Source: Microbacterium sp. HD4P20
GTDB taxonomy: Bacteria; Actinomycetota; Actinomycetes; Actinomycetales; Microbacteriaceae
DNA length: 64,000 nt
Direction of reading: 5' to 3'
Assembly (NCBI RefSeq): GCF_019449275.2
Contig: NZ_JAHZQZ020000010.1
Span: 1 to 64,000 of the forward strand
The translations under genes and the position numbers were made by a program. Below, one piece after another: positions 33,762 to 42,360 of the stretch. Below the pieces are notes generated by a model. The model had not been told where the DNA came from. It saw nothing but the letters and a program-made list of their open reading frames with translations, and ran no database searches. Every line of letters begins with the position of its first letter. The stretch's first letter is position 1.

Positions 33762-34631
33762 ATGACGAGCGACGAGACGAAGACCTGGATCATCACGGGT
33801 GCGAGCTCAGGCTTGGGTCTGTCCCTGGCCGAGGCCGCCCTGGCGGCGGGCGAGCGGGTCGTCGGAACCGCGCGTCGCGTCGACCGGTTCGACGGGCTCA
33901 TCGGCCGGTTCGGGGATCGAATGGTCGCGGTTGAGCACGATGTGCGCGATTCCGCAGACGCGGCGTCCGTGGTGGAGCGGGCGATGGACGCGTTCGGCCG
34001 CATCGACGTGCTCGTCAACAACGCGGGCACCGGCCAGGTGGGTGCCGCGGAAGAGGTGACGGATGCGGCATTGCGCGACATGCTCGACCAGCACCTCTTC
34101 GGTCCGGCGGCCTACGTGCGGGCAGTCCTTCCGCACCTGCGCGCGCAGCGTTCGGGCGCGATCGTGCAGATGAGCAGCCAGGGAGGGCGGATGTCGTTCC
34201 CCGGCGTCGGGAGCTACTCGGCCGGCAAGTTCGCCCTCGAGGGGTGGTCGGAGGCGCTTGCCGGAGAGGTCGCCCCGTTCGGGATCCGCGTGCTGATCGT
34301 CGAGCCCAGTCGTTTCCGCACGGCGTTCAACGCCGCCGGCGTGCTGAACACCGCCGACCCGCACGCCGAATACGACGGCGTCATCGGGGCGGTTCGCGCC
34401 AACATGGCGGACGCCGACGGTGCACAGGAAGGAGACCCGACGCGCGCGGCGACGGCGATCCGCGAGATGCTCGCCCGGCCGGAGGCGCCGTTGCGTCTGC
34501 CGCTCGGGGCCGAGGCTGTCCGCAACCTCACCCGGACCTACACGCGTTCCCTTGCCGACGTCGAGAGATGGGCGCGCGTGAGTGAGTCGGCCGACTTTCC
34601 GGGGATGCCTCCTGCCGCACGCGCGTTCTGA
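33762..34631 (+). CDS. SDR-family oxidoreductase
   Basis: A 289-residue classical short-chain dehydrogenase: IITGASSGLGLSLA (cofactor motif), NNAGTGQVG, catalytic Ser in QMSSQGG and YSAGKFALEGWSEAL (Tyr-Lys). The Arg in GTARR suggests NADPH. Long C-terminal part (MPPAARAF end) is like the actinobacterial oxidoreductases often found beside AraC/MFS genes. It is divergent from the MFS-AraC pair, and MerR follows 19 bp later. Confidence 0.87.
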   Translation: MTSDETKTWIITGASSGLGLSLAEAALAAGERVVGTARRVDRFDGLIGRFGDRMVAVEHDVRDSADAASVVERAMDAFGRIDVLVNNAGTGQVGAAEEVTDAALRDMLDQHLFGPAAYVRAVLPHLRAQRSGAIVQMSSQGGRMSFPGVGSYSAGKFALEGWSEALAGEVAPFGIRVLIVEPSRFRTAFNAAGVLNTADPHAEYDGVIGAVRANMADADGAQEGDPTRAATAIREMLARPEAPLRLPLGAEAVRNLTRTYTRSLADVERWARVSESADFPGMPPAARAF

Positions 34632-34637
34632 CCCCCG

Positions 34638-34643
34638 TAGCAT
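34638..34643 (+). promoter_or_regulatory. Leaderless -10 box TAGCAT before MerR gene
   Basis: TAGCAT, seven bases, then ATG 34651. The box overlaps an alternative ATG at 34642. Confidence 0.45.
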
Positions 34644-34650
34644 GACGCCC

Positions 34651-35121
34651 ATGGCCACCGAAACCCTCCTCGAACGCCTTCTCGACGCCACGGGCGAGCC
34701 TGCGGATGCCGGCCTCGACGCGCTCCTGACATCGCTCGAAGATGTGGCGGCGGACGTCTCGGCGCCGATGACGGTGGGTGCGGCGGCGCAGTGCGTGGGA
34801 GTCTCGCCTCACACGCTCAGGTACTACGAGCAGCAGGGCCTGGTGCGACCGCCGCGCAATGCGTCCGGGCATCGCGAGTACGGTGCGGCCGATCTGCGAC
34901 GGCTGGTCTTTCTCACACGCATGCGGCTCTCCGGCATGACGATGAGGGATCTCACCCGCTATATCGCTCTCGTCGAGGAAGGGGCTTCGACCATCCCGGA
35001 GCGCCGGCAGATCATGCGCGCCCAGCGCGACCGACTCACGCGAACGATCCGCGAACTCACCGTCGCGCTCGAGACGACCGAGTACAAGCTCCGCGTCTAC
35101 GACGGTCACCCCGAAGACTGA
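34651..35121 (+). CDS. MerR-family regulator with N-terminal extension
   Basis: A 156-residue MerR protein. About 40 residues precede the DNA-binding domain (VGAAAQCVGVSPHTLRYYEQQGLV, key residues SPHTLRYYE; then NASGHREYGAADLRRLVFL), which is unusual for a family that normally starts with it. A C-terminal coiled coil follows (residues about 115-150). No metal Cys cluster, so a small-molecule or SDR-substrate sensor is likelier. Start at ATG 34651; ATG 34642 is also possible. Confidence 0.83.
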   Translation: MATETLLERLLDATGEPADAGLDALLTSLEDVAADVSAPMTVGAAAQCVGVSPHTLRYYEQQGLVRPPRNASGHREYGAADLRRLVFLTRMRLSGMTMRDLTRYIALVEEGASTIPERRQIMRAQRDRLTRTIRELTVALETTEYKLRVYDGHPED

Positions 35122-35158
35122 GCGCGGCACGGCGCATGAGGAAGAGAAAGGGCCGATT

Positions 35159-35659
35159 GTGGAACCACTGACCACGCCGCCGGATGACGAGTACCTCCGG
35201 CGGTGCGTCGAGCTCGCGGAACGTGCGCTCGAAGCGGGCGATGATCCCTTCGGCTCGGTGCTGGTGGACGACGAGGGGGTCGCGCTCGCCGAGGCGATGA
35301 ACCGCGAGACGACCGACCGCGATCCGACCGCGCACCCTGAACTCCACCTCGCGCAATGGGCGATCGCGAACCTGACGCCCGAGCAGCGCGCCGCGACGAC
35401 GGTCTACACCTCGGGCGAGCACTGCCCGATGTGCGCGGCGGCACACGCCTGGGCCGGACTCGGCCGGATCGTCGCGGCCGTATCGAGCGAGCAGCTGGCG
35501 GACTGGCGGGCGTCGTGGGGTCTGCCGGTGGGCCCGGTGCGCGCGCTCCCCGCCGCCTTCGTCGCCCCCGCCGTGCACGTGATCGCGCCGGTGCCCGCGT
35601 TCGAGCAGCAGATGCGCGCTCTGCATGAGCGTGCCGCGCGGCGGAGCCAGGAAGGCTGA
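35159..35659 (+). CDS. Nucleoside/guanine deaminase-family protein
   Basis: A 166-residue cytidine-deaminase-fold enzyme: Zn ligand/catalytic Glu in AHPELHLAQWA (HPE, in place of HAE) and the paired Cys in GEHCPMCAAAHAW. The layout fits stand-alone nucleoside or guanine deaminases rather than TadA. It should hydrolytically deaminate a base or nucleoside. GTG 35159 follows a weak AAAGGG. Starts 37 bp after the MerR gene on the same strand and converges on marR. Confidence 0.84.
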   Translation: MEPLTTPPDDEYLRRCVELAERALEAGDDPFGSVLVDDEGVALAEAMNRETTDRDPTAHPELHLAQWAIANLTPEQRAATTVYTSGEHCPMCAAAHAWAGLGRIVAAVSSEQLADWRASWGLPVGPVRALPAAFVAPAVHVIAPVPAFEQQMRALHERAARRSQEG

Positions 35660-35662
35660 GGC

Positions 35663-36031
35663 TCAGCCGAGCTCGTCGGCGAGCAGTGAGCGGTAGACCT
35701 GCTGCGCCTCGGCGTGCACCTCGGAGCCCTTGTCGGTCATCTCGACGACCATCGAACGGCGATCGAACCCGCACTCCATGCGTTCGACCAGACCGGCCTT
35801 CTGAAGACGGTCGACGATGCGCGACAGCGCGCTCTGGGTCATCGGAGTGCGCTGCACGAGATCCCGCATCAAGCACTGGTCCTGCCGGTCGGCGGCGACC
35901 AGGTCGAGGATCTCGAACTCGCTCAGCCCCAGATCGCATCGCTCATCGAGGGCCCGCTCCAATGCCGACGCCGTCGAAAGGTAGGTGGATTGCAGCGAGC
36001 GCCATCGCTCCACCACATCGCTCTGAGCCAT
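35663..36031 (-). CDS. MarR-family transcriptional regulator
   Basis: A 122-residue MarR winged helix: LGLSEFEILDLVAA, RDLVQRTPMTQSALSRIVDRL (recognition, key part TQSALSRIVDRL), GLVERMECGFDRRSMVVEMTDKG (wing). Divergent from an MFS transporter, with two palindromes in between, a typical MarR-efflux pair. ATG 36031 lies six bases after TACGAT (leaderless). Confidence 0.9.
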   Translation of the reverse strand: MAQSDVVERWRSLQSTYLSTASALERALDERCDLGLSEFEILDLVAADRQDQCLMRDLVQRTPMTQSALSRIVDRLQKAGLVERMECGFDRRSMVVEMTDKGSEVHAEAQQVYRSLLADELG

Positions 36032-36037
36032 ACCGTC

Positions 36038-36043
36038 ATCGTA
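36038..36043 (-). promoter_or_regulatory. Leaderless -10 box TACGAT before marR-type gene
   Basis: Minus-strand TACGAT, six bases, then ATG 36031. Confidence 0.55.
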
Positions 36044-36050
36044 CCCGGAA

Positions 36051-36097
36051 ACGCATGTTGTGGCATTGCATGCGTAAGAATTCAATGTTGACACAAC
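36051..36097. promoter_or_regulatory. Two palindromic MarR operator candidates
   Basis: ACGCATG-N11-CATGCGT (36051-36075) and GTTG-ACA-CAAC (36087-36097). The second covers the -35 hexamer TTGACA of the divergent MFS gene, so bound repressor would block RNA polymerase. Confidence 0.6.
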
Positions 36098-36118
36098 CTA
36101 TGACGAAGCATGTATCTT
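36088..36118 (+). promoter_or_regulatory. Promoter of the MFS gene (TTGACA, TATCTT)
   Basis: TTGACA at 36088-36093 and TATCTT at 36113-36118 with a 19-bp spacer; the GTG start is six bases after the -10, a leaderless arrangement with a rare consensus -35. Confidence 0.6.
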
Positions 36119-36124
36119 GACCGA

Positions 36125-37558
36125 GTGACTTCAACGACTCTCCGGGTGGTCCCCACCCTCGCCCCCGACTCCCAGCGCTGGACGACGCGCACGTGGCTGC
36201 TGCTCCTGGTCGTGTGCATCGTCATCGCTCTCGATGGGCTCGACGTCTCGATGGTCGGCGTCGCGCTGCCCGCCATCGGCACCGAGCTGTCGCTCGAGAC
36301 CGGCACGCTGCAGTGGATGGTGTCGGCATACGTACTCGGTTACGGCAGCCTGCTGCTGCTCGGCGGGCGTCTGGCCGATCTCTTCGGCCGCCGGCGGATC
36401 CTGCTCATCGCCCTCGCCGTCTTCGCCGCGGCATCCCTCGCCGGCGGACTCGTGAGCGATCCGTCGATCGTGATCGCCTCGAGGTTCATCAAGGGCATCG
36501 CGGCCGCCTTCACCGCGCCGGCCGCGTTCTCGCTCATCACGACCAATTTCGCGGAAGGTCCGTCGCGCAACCGCGCCATCTCGATCTTCACGACCTTCGC
36601 GGCGAGCGGATTCTCGCTCGGCCTCATCGTGGGAGGTCTCATGACCTCGCTCAGCTGGCGCTGGACGTTCCTGTTCTCGGTCCCGTTCGCCGTCGCAGCG
36701 CTGGTGCTCGGCATGTTCTTCATCCCCCGCGATCGCGTCGCGAAGACCGGTGGCCACGACGTCTGGGGTGCCGTGACCCTCGCCGTGGGCATGCTCACCC
36801 TCGTCTACACCGTCGTCTCAGCGCCCGAGGTCGGGTGGGGCTCGGTCCAGACGATCGTCGGGCTGGCCGCTGCCGCACTGGTGCTCGCCGCGTTCGCGAT
36901 CATCGAGCTGAGGGTGCGGCATCCCCTCATCCGCTTCGGCATCCTGCGCGAGGGCTTCGTCGCCAGGGCGAACATCAGTGCGATCGCGCTGTTCGGCTCC
37001 TACGTGAGCTTCCAGTTCATCCTCACGATCTACCTGCAGTCCGTGCTCGGCTGGCCGCCCCTGAACATGGCCCTTGCGCTGCTGCCCGCGGGGCTCGTGG
37101 TGGTCGCGACGGCACCGTTCGCGGACCGGATGATCGCTCGAATCGGATCGCGGCTGCTCATCACGGTCGCGCTCGGCGCGCTCTCGCTCGGCTACCTGCT
37201 CTTCTTGCGCGTGGGAACAGACCCGGTCTACGTGGTCGACATCCTGCCGTCGGTGCTGCTGCTGGGCGCCGGGTTCGCGCTGGGCTTCCCCGCCATCCAG
37301 GAACGCGCGACCGCGGGCATCTCCAACGACGAGCAGGGTCTGGCGGCGGGTCTGGTGCAGAGCAGCTCGCAGGTGGGCGCGGCCCTGGTCCTCGCCGTGA
37401 CGACGGCGCTCATCGCGGGCGGCGGGCACACCGCCGACGCAAGCGCCGCGCAGATGCTGGACGCGTTCCGCCCGGGGCTCGTGCTGTCTACGGCGGTCGC
37501 CCTCGCCGGGTTCGCGGTCGCCCTCGCGCCGCGTCGGCGGGCTGCCCGCCGCGCTTAG
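36125..37558 (+). CDS. DHA2-family MFS drug transporter
   Basis: A 477-residue, 14-span exporter: IALDGLDVSMVGVALPAIG in span 1, LQWMVSAYVLGYGSLLLLGG and RLADLFGRRR after span 2, with the family-typical duplicate half. It probably pumps out drugs or organic toxins under control of the divergent MarR protein. GTG 36125 fits the leaderless pattern; ATG 36110 would add five residues. Confidence 0.88.
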   Translation: MTSTTLRVVPTLAPDSQRWTTRTWLLLLVVCIVIALDGLDVSMVGVALPAIGTELSLETGTLQWMVSAYVLGYGSLLLLGGRLADLFGRRRILLIALAVFAAASLAGGLVSDPSIVIASRFIKGIAAAFTAPAAFSLITTNFAEGPSRNRAISIFTTFAASGFSLGLIVGGLMTSLSWRWTFLFSVPFAVAALVLGMFFIPRDRVAKTGGHDVWGAVTLAVGMLTLVYTVVSAPEVGWGSVQTIVGLAAAALVLAAFAIIELRVRHPLIRFGILREGFVARANISAIALFGSYVSFQFILTIYLQSVLGWPPLNMALALLPAGLVVVATAPFADRMIARIGSRLLITVALGALSLGYLLFLRVGTDPVYVVDILPSVLLLGAGFALGFPAIQERATAGISNDEQGLAAGLVQSSSQVGAALVLAVTTALIAGGGHTADASAAQMLDAFRPGLVLSTAVALAGFAVALAPRRRAARRA

Positions 37559-37609
37559 GCAGGCCCAGGCCGCCCCGACGTCGGGATGCCGTATGTCGGC
37601 GCACGCGGG

Positions 37610-37615
37610 TACCCT
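37610..37615 (+). promoter_or_regulatory. Leaderless -10 box TACCCT
   Basis: TACCCT, six bases, then ATG 37622; identical to those at 4725 and 13479. Confidence 0.6.
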
Positions 37616-37621
37616 GCCGCC

Positions 37622-38587
37622 ATGACCGATCAGCGCGTGCTCGACTGGCTGCTCGACTCGGACCCCGCCCTGCGCTGGCAGGTCGAACGAGACCTCGCCG
37701 GCGCGGGGCCCGACGTGTGGCAGGCGACCAAGGCGCGGGTGGCGACGGAAGGCTTCGGCGCGCGGCTGCTCGCCGAACAGGGCGACGACGGCCAATGGGC
37801 GGGCGGTGCGTTCTTCCCGGCGGGATTCTTCGGCAGCCCCGAGGCCGACGAGCCCGGGCAGCCGTGGGTGGCGACGACGTGGGTGCTGAAGGACCTCCGC
37901 GAGTGGGGAGTGGATGCCGCAACCCTCACCGGAACCGCCGACAAGCTCGCCGCGAACAGCCGGTGGGAGTACGAAGACCTGCCGTACTGGGGCGGCGAGG
38001 TCGACGTCTGCATCAACTCCTACACGCTCGCGAGCGGGGCGTGGCTGGGCGCCGACGTCTCGCGGCTCGTCGGCTGGTTCCCCGAGCATCGCCTGGCCGA
38101 CGGCGGCTGGAACTGCGAGGCCGAGGAGGGCGACTCGGTGCGCTCGTCCTTCCACTCCACCCTGAACGCCGCGCGTGGCATCCTCGCCTACGAGCGGATC
38201 ACCGGCGACACCTCGATGCGCGATGCCCGCCACGGCGGCGAGGAGTACCTGCTCTCACGCCGCTTGATGTTCCGTGCGACGACGGGGCAGCCCGTGGGTG
38301 ACTTCGTGAGCCGCTTCGTCTACCCGAACCGCCACCGCTACAGCGCCCTCACCGCGCTGGATCACTTCCGCGACGTCTCGCTGGTCGAGAAGACGGTTCC
38401 CGATCCGCGCCTGTCCGAGGCGGTCGAGCTCGTGCGGGCGGCACGGCAGGCCGACGGCACGTGGCTGCAGACGACACCGCTCCCCGGCCGCACGTGGTTC
38501 GACGTCGACGTCCCCGAGAGGCAGCCGTCGCGCTGGCTCACGCTGATCGGCACGCGGGTGCTGGACTGGTGGGATGCCGCGGCCTGA
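37622..38587 (+). CDS. Squalene-cyclase/prenyltransferase-like alpha-barrel protein
   Basis: A 321-residue helical-repeat protein of the terpenoid cyclase/protein prenyltransferase-like toroid superfamily. Seen: WLLDSDPALRWQVERDL at the N-terminus, GQWAGGAFFP, DGGWNCEAEEGDSVRSSFHS (QW-like DGGWN repeat), and DGTWLQTTPLPGRTW. It is half the length of a true squalene-hopene cyclase and lacks the catalytic DXDD motif, so it is not a classical cyclase. Function is unknown; no isoprenoid genes are adjacent. ATG six bases after TACCCT. Confidence 0.7.
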   Translation: MTDQRVLDWLLDSDPALRWQVERDLAGAGPDVWQATKARVATEGFGARLLAEQGDDGQWAGGAFFPAGFFGSPEADEPGQPWVATTWVLKDLREWGVDAATLTGTADKLAANSRWEYEDLPYWGGEVDVCINSYTLASGAWLGADVSRLVGWFPEHRLADGGWNCEAEEGDSVRSSFHSTLNAARGILAYERITGDTSMRDARHGGEEYLLSRRLMFRATTGQPVGDFVSRFVYPNRHRYSALTALDHFRDVSLVEKTVPDPRLSEAVELVRAARQADGTWLQTTPLPGRTWFDVDVPERQPSRWLTLIGTRVLDWWDAAA

Positions 38588-38639
38588 CGCCGACCCGCTG
38601 CCACGGGTGGCGGCATCCGGCATCACCGCCCGTGAAGAG

Positions 38640-40373
38640 CTACTCCACGAGCTTGCCGGCGACCGACACCTCGTGCATGAGCTCGGCGATGTGGGCGGGG
38701 ATCGGCGGGATCTCTTCGCGTACGACACCCGTCGCAGGCGACCACACGAGGTTCACCTGCAGTTCGGGATCGAGGTCGGGATAGTCGCTGCGGTTGTGGC
38801 AGCCTCGTGTCTCGCGCCGTTCCAGCGCGGCCTCGAGGGTGGCGCGCGCCGCCAGGGCCGCGGACTTCAGATCGAGCGCGTGCGCGAGGTCGTGGTAGCC
38901 GGCGATGTCGGGGTGCACGCCGATGTCGGCCATGCGCGCCTCGATCGCGTCGAGCTCGGCGAGCCCGGTGAGCAGCCCCTGTTCGTCGCGCACCACGCCG
39001 GCGTGCTCGGTCATGGTGTCGCGGATGGCGCGCTGCAGGGCGCGTACGTTCTCGGTTCCGGATGCCGCGAGCAGGTCCGCGATCTCGGCGCGGGCGTTCT
39101 CGACTGCGGCCTTCGACCGGGTCTGCGCGGGAAGTGACGCCGAGTACTCGGCGGCGGCCTCACCGACGATGCGTCCGAAGACGAGCAGCTCGATGAGGGA
39201 GTTGCCGCCGAGGCGGTTGGCTCCGTGAAGACCGGAGGACGCCTCGCCGATCGCGTAGAGACCGGGCACGTCGGTGGAGTGGTCGGACGAGCGCACCCAC
39301 ACTCCGCCCATCGAGTAGTGCGCGGTCGGCGCGATCTCGATCGGCTCCTGGGTGATGTCGAGCATCTGCAACTCGAGCATCGTCTGGTACACGCGGGGCA
39401 AGCGGGTCATGATCACCTCGCGCGGCAGGTGCGACACGTCCAGCCACACCCCGCCGTTCGGCGTGCCACGGCCTTCCTTGATCTCGGTGTAGCACGCGAG
39501 TGCGACGCGGTCGCGGGTCGACAGCTCCAGCCGCTCGGGGTCGTACCGGTGCATGAAGCGCTCGCCGAGCCCGTTGCGCAGAATGCCGCCCTCCCCGCGT
39601 GCTGCCTCCGAGATCAGAGTGCCGGCGGCGTTCTCCGGCTCGATGATGCCGCTCGGGTGGAACTGCACGAGCTCGGGGTCGCGCAGTCTCCCGCCTGCTT
39701 CGACGGCGAGCCGGAACGAGTCACCCGTGTTCTCGTCTCGTCGCGACGACGTCCGGCGCCAGATGCGGTTGTGTCCGCCTGCCGCGAGGATCACGGCATC
39801 CGCGTGGATGAGGTAGCGCGTGCCGTCCTCGAGATCGAAGCCGTACGCGCCGAAGACGGCACCGTCGTCGTTCACGAGGATGCGGGTGACGTACACGGTG
39901 TCGAGGATGGGCACCTGCAGCTGGGCGGCGCGGTTGATCAGCGTCCGCTGGATCTCGAGCCCCGTGTAGTCGCCGGCGAAGGCGGTGCGGCGGTAGGTGT
40001 GGGCGCCGAAGAATCGCTGCGAGATGCGGCCGTCCTCCTCGCGTGCGAACGGCATTCCGTATCGCTCGAGGTCGGCGATGCCGCGGGCAGCACCCGAGGT
40101 CACGGTCTCGACCGTGTGCGGATTGGCGAGCAGGTAGCTCTCTTTGAGGGTGTCGGCTGCGTGCTGCTGCCAGCTGTCGGCGGCATCCATCGTGCCGAGG
40201 GCCGCGTTGATGCCGCCGGCGGCCAGCGATGTGTGCGCATCGGACTTGGGTCGCTTGCCGAGGGCCAGCACGTCGACACCGGCTTCGGCCAGTTCGATGG
40301 CGGCTCGCAGTCCTGATCCCCCGGTGCCGATCACGAGGACGGTGGTGGACAGCTGACGCTCTGAGTTGGTCAC
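38640..40373 (-). CDS. SdhA/FrdA-type FAD-dependent oxidoreductase without partner subunits
   Basis: A 577-residue flavoprotein of the succinate dehydrogenase/fumarate reductase/L-aspartate oxidase family: dinucleotide motif VLVIGTGGSGLRAAIELAEAG in key part GTGGSGLRAA, AHTSLAAGGINAA (His at the position of covalent FAD in SdhA/FrdA), SEAARGEGGIL (catalytic Arg), PTAHYSMGGV (substrate His) and GANRLGGNSLIELLVFG. L-aspartate oxidases normally lack the His-Thr pair, which favours a succinate/fumarate-type enzyme. No iron-sulfur or membrane subunit is near. GTG 40373 is six bases after TAGCGT. Divergent from a LysR gene. Confidence 0.82.
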   Translation of the reverse strand: MTNSERQLSTTVLVIGTGGSGLRAAIELAEAGVDVLALGKRPKSDAHTSLAAGGINAALGTMDAADSWQQHAADTLKESYLLANPHTVETVTSGAARGIADLERYGMPFAREEDGRISQRFFGAHTYRRTAFAGDYTGLEIQRTLINRAAQLQVPILDTVYVTRILVNDDGAVFGAYGFDLEDGTRYLIHADAVILAAGGHNRIWRRTSSRRDENTGDSFRLAVEAGGRLRDPELVQFHPSGIIEPENAAGTLISEAARGEGGILRNGLGERFMHRYDPERLELSTRDRVALACYTEIKEGRGTPNGGVWLDVSHLPREVIMTRLPRVYQTMLELQMLDITQEPIEIAPTAHYSMGGVWVRSSDHSTDVPGLYAIGEASSGLHGANRLGGNSLIELLVFGRIVGEAAAEYSASLPAQTRSKAAVENARAEIADLLAASGTENVRALQRAIRDTMTEHAGVVRDEQGLLTGLAELDAIEARMADIGVHPDIAGYHDLAHALDLKSAALAARATLEAALERRETRGCHNRSDYPDLDPELQVNLVWSPATGVVREEIPPIPAHIAELMHEVSVAGKLVE

Positions 40374-40379
40374 CTCTCC

Positions 40380-40385
40380 ACGCTA
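40380..40385 (-). promoter_or_regulatory. Leaderless -10 box TAGCGT before flavoprotein gene
   Basis: Minus-strand TAGCGT, six bases (GGAGAG, too close to act as a ribosome site), then GTG 40373. Confidence 0.55.
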
Positions 40386-40437
40386 AGCAGCGACGGTCGA
40401 TAACTCCAATGCATCTTTGTCGTGCAAACGATGCGAA

Positions 40438-40443
40438 TAGGCT
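40438..40443 (+). promoter_or_regulatory. Leaderless -10 box TAGGCT before LysR gene
   Basis: TAGGCT, six bases, then GTG 40450. Confidence 0.55.
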
Positions 40444-40449
40444 ATCGAT

Positions 40450-41385
40450 GTGAACCTCGAGCAGCTGCAGAGCTTCGTCACCGTGGCCGACCTCGGCAAC
40501 TTCACGCGCGCGGCAGAGCAGCTGCATCTGGCGCAGCCGTCCTTGAGCCGCCAGATCTCGGCGCTGGAACACGACTTGGGGGCCGCGCTGCTGCATCGTG
40601 CGCGTGGCGGCAGCACACTGACCCCCGCCGGCGAGTCACTCCTGCCCCTGGCGCGCCGCATGCTCGCCGATGCGGAATCCGTGCGCCGCGAGCTCGCCGA
40701 GATCGCGGGCCTGGAGCGCGGGCGAGTACGCCTCGGTGCGACGCCCACGCTGTGCGTCAGCCTCGTCGCCGAGGCTCTCAGCGCATTCCACTCCGCCTAC
40801 CCGGGGATCGACCTGCACCTGTCCGAGCAGGGATCGCGTCGCCTGCTCGAGGAGCTGGCCGGCGGCGAGCTCGACCTGGCCCTGATCACGACGTCGGGCG
40901 GGGCATCCGTCGATCGCTTCGTCGTGGAGCCGCTGCTCGTGGAAGAGCTCGTCGTCGTCTCGTCGAGCACTGCCGCGCCGGTGACGTCTGGTGATGCCAT
41001 GCGGCTGAAGCAGGTCGCTCGGTTGCCGCAGATCGTCTTCAGCTCGACCTACGACCTGCGGCGCACGACCGATGCCGCCTTCCGCGCTGCCGGGCTCACG
41101 CCCGAGACCGTCATCGAGGGCGCGGAGATGGACGCCGTCCTGCGGTTCGTCGAGCGGGGGATCGGTGTGGCGATCGTCCCCGCGATGGTGCTCATCGATC
41201 GGCCCGGCCTGCGGTCGGTGCGGCTGACGGAGCCCACTCTCACCCGCACGATCAGCATCGCGCGCATGGCCGACATGGCGCCGTCGGCCGCGGTCGAAGT
41301 GATGCGCCAGACGATCGCTCGCACCGCGACCGCGCTCGCGGCGCGTGCCGGAGCGACCATGAGACTCGCGGATGCCCCCGCCTGA
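40450..41385 (+). CDS. LysR-family transcriptional regulator
   Basis: A 311-residue LysR: helix-turn-helix MNLEQLQSFVTVADLGNFTR and LAQPSLSRQISALEHDLGAALLHR at the N-terminus, then the two-lobed effector domain (about 90-300; RLGATPTLCVSLVAEALSAF, FVERGIGVAIVPAMVL). Divergent from the orphan flavoprotein, which is the likely target; effector unknown but a dicarboxylate is plausible from that neighbour. Leaderless GTG start. Confidence 0.9.
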   Translation: MNLEQLQSFVTVADLGNFTRAAEQLHLAQPSLSRQISALEHDLGAALLHRARGGSTLTPAGESLLPLARRMLADAESVRRELAEIAGLERGRVRLGATPTLCVSLVAEALSAFHSAYPGIDLHLSEQGSRRLLEELAGGELDLALITTSGGASVDRFVVEPLLVEELVVVSSSTAAPVTSGDAMRLKQVARLPQIVFSSTYDLRRTTDAAFRAAGLTPETVIEGAEMDAVLRFVERGIGVAIVPAMVLIDRPGLRSVRLTEPTLTRTISIARMADMAPSAAVEVMRQTIARTATALAARAGATMRLADAPA

Positions 41386-41415
41386 GCTCCCCTCACTGAG
41401 CCTGCGAGGCGAACA

Positions 41416-42360
41416 TCACACGTCGAGCGTGAGCGTCGTGTCGATGGCACGCGAGACGCAGGGATAGATGAGTCCCGACCCATCGTCGGTGCCGAGCGAG
41501 TCCCGGTGCTCCGCGCGCCCCCCGAGAAGCGGGACGGCGCAGGTTCCGCATACGCCCCGCAGACAGGAGGCCGGCACTTCGATATCGGCCTTCGCCAGAG
41601 CGAGGAGCAGCGTGGAATCGGTGGGAACCTCCACCGTCTTCTCGGAGCGAGCGCAGGTCACGGTGAACGGCGTGTCGGGGAGGAAGTCCTTCCGCACGGG
41701 TTCGAACCTCTCGGTGCGCAGCGTGGAATCCGACGGCAGCAGAACGGCGTGATCGTCCAGCGAGTCGAGCAGGCGTTGGGGCCCGCACGCATAGACATCG
41801 GTGCCGGGACGGACGGCGGTCAAGAGCTCAGCGGTGTCCAGCCGCCCCTCCTCGCTGCTCGCGTGGATTCGCACGCCCTCTCCGAGGGCTGCGAGTTCCG
41901 TGGCGAACGCGACGTCTTCGCTGCGGCGCACGAGGTATACCAGCCGCCAGTCTTCGCCGCGAGAAGCCAGGTGACGCGCCATCGCGAGGATCGGGGTGAT
42001 GCCGATGCCGGCCGCGATCAGGAGGTAGGACGCAGCGCCGGCGAGGGGGAACAGGTTGCGCGGGGGCCTGGCGTACACGCGCGCGCCGACCCGGAGGAAC
42101 GAGTGGATGTAGTGCGACGCGCCGCGTGAGAGCTCTTCGCGAAGGACGGCGATGCGGTAGCTGCGGTCATCGTGCGGGTCGCCGCACAGGGAGTACTGTC
42201 GCTCGTGCCGAGTGAGCAGCTGCACGTCGATGTGGGCGCCAGGCTCCCACGGCGGAAGCGGTTCGCGGCGCTCGCTCTCGAGGCGGATGCTGACGATCGT
42301 CGGGGTCTGGGCTGTCAGCTCACGCACCACGAGCGGCAGCATCCCTTGCCGGCTGTGCAT
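41416..42360 (-). CDS. PDR/VanB-family oxidoreductase (FMN-NAD-2Fe2S reductase)
   Basis: A 314-residue phthalate-dioxygenase-reductase-type protein: flavin region RQYSLCGDP near residue 54, NAD region LIAAGIGITPILAMARHL and YACGPQRLLDSL, and a C-terminal plant-type ferredoxin with CLRGVCGTCAVPLLGG and IYPCVSRA (four Cys ligands). It would pass NADH electrons to an oxygenase. No Rieske oxygenase is present in the window. Its ATG is immediately adjacent to the upstream stop (TGA-ATG), so it is coupled to the PPOX gene. Confidence 0.87.
   Translation of the reverse strand: MHSRQGMLPLVVRELTAQTPTIVSIRLESERREPLPPWEPGAHIDVQLLTRHERQYSLCGDPHDDRSYRIAVLREELSRGASHYIHSFLRVGARVYARPPRNLFPLAGAASYLLIAAGIGITPILAMARHLASRGEDWRLVYLVRRSEDVAFATELAALGEGVRIHASSEEGRLDTAELLTAVRPGTDVYACGPQRLLDSLDDHAVLLPSDSTLRTERFEPVRKDFLPDTPFTVTCARSEKTVEVPTDSTLLLALAKADIEVPASCLRGVCGTCAVPLLGGRAEHRDSLGTDDGSGLIYPCVSRAIDTTLTLDV

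Noticed and set aside
30636..34081. Very long frames on both strands across the desaturase, AraC and MFS genes
   Set aside because: They run through three genes with known domain structure and have Arg/His/Gly-rich shadow composition.
37622..38587. Annotation as squalene-hopene cyclase
   Set aside because: Too short by half and without the DXDD catalytic motif.
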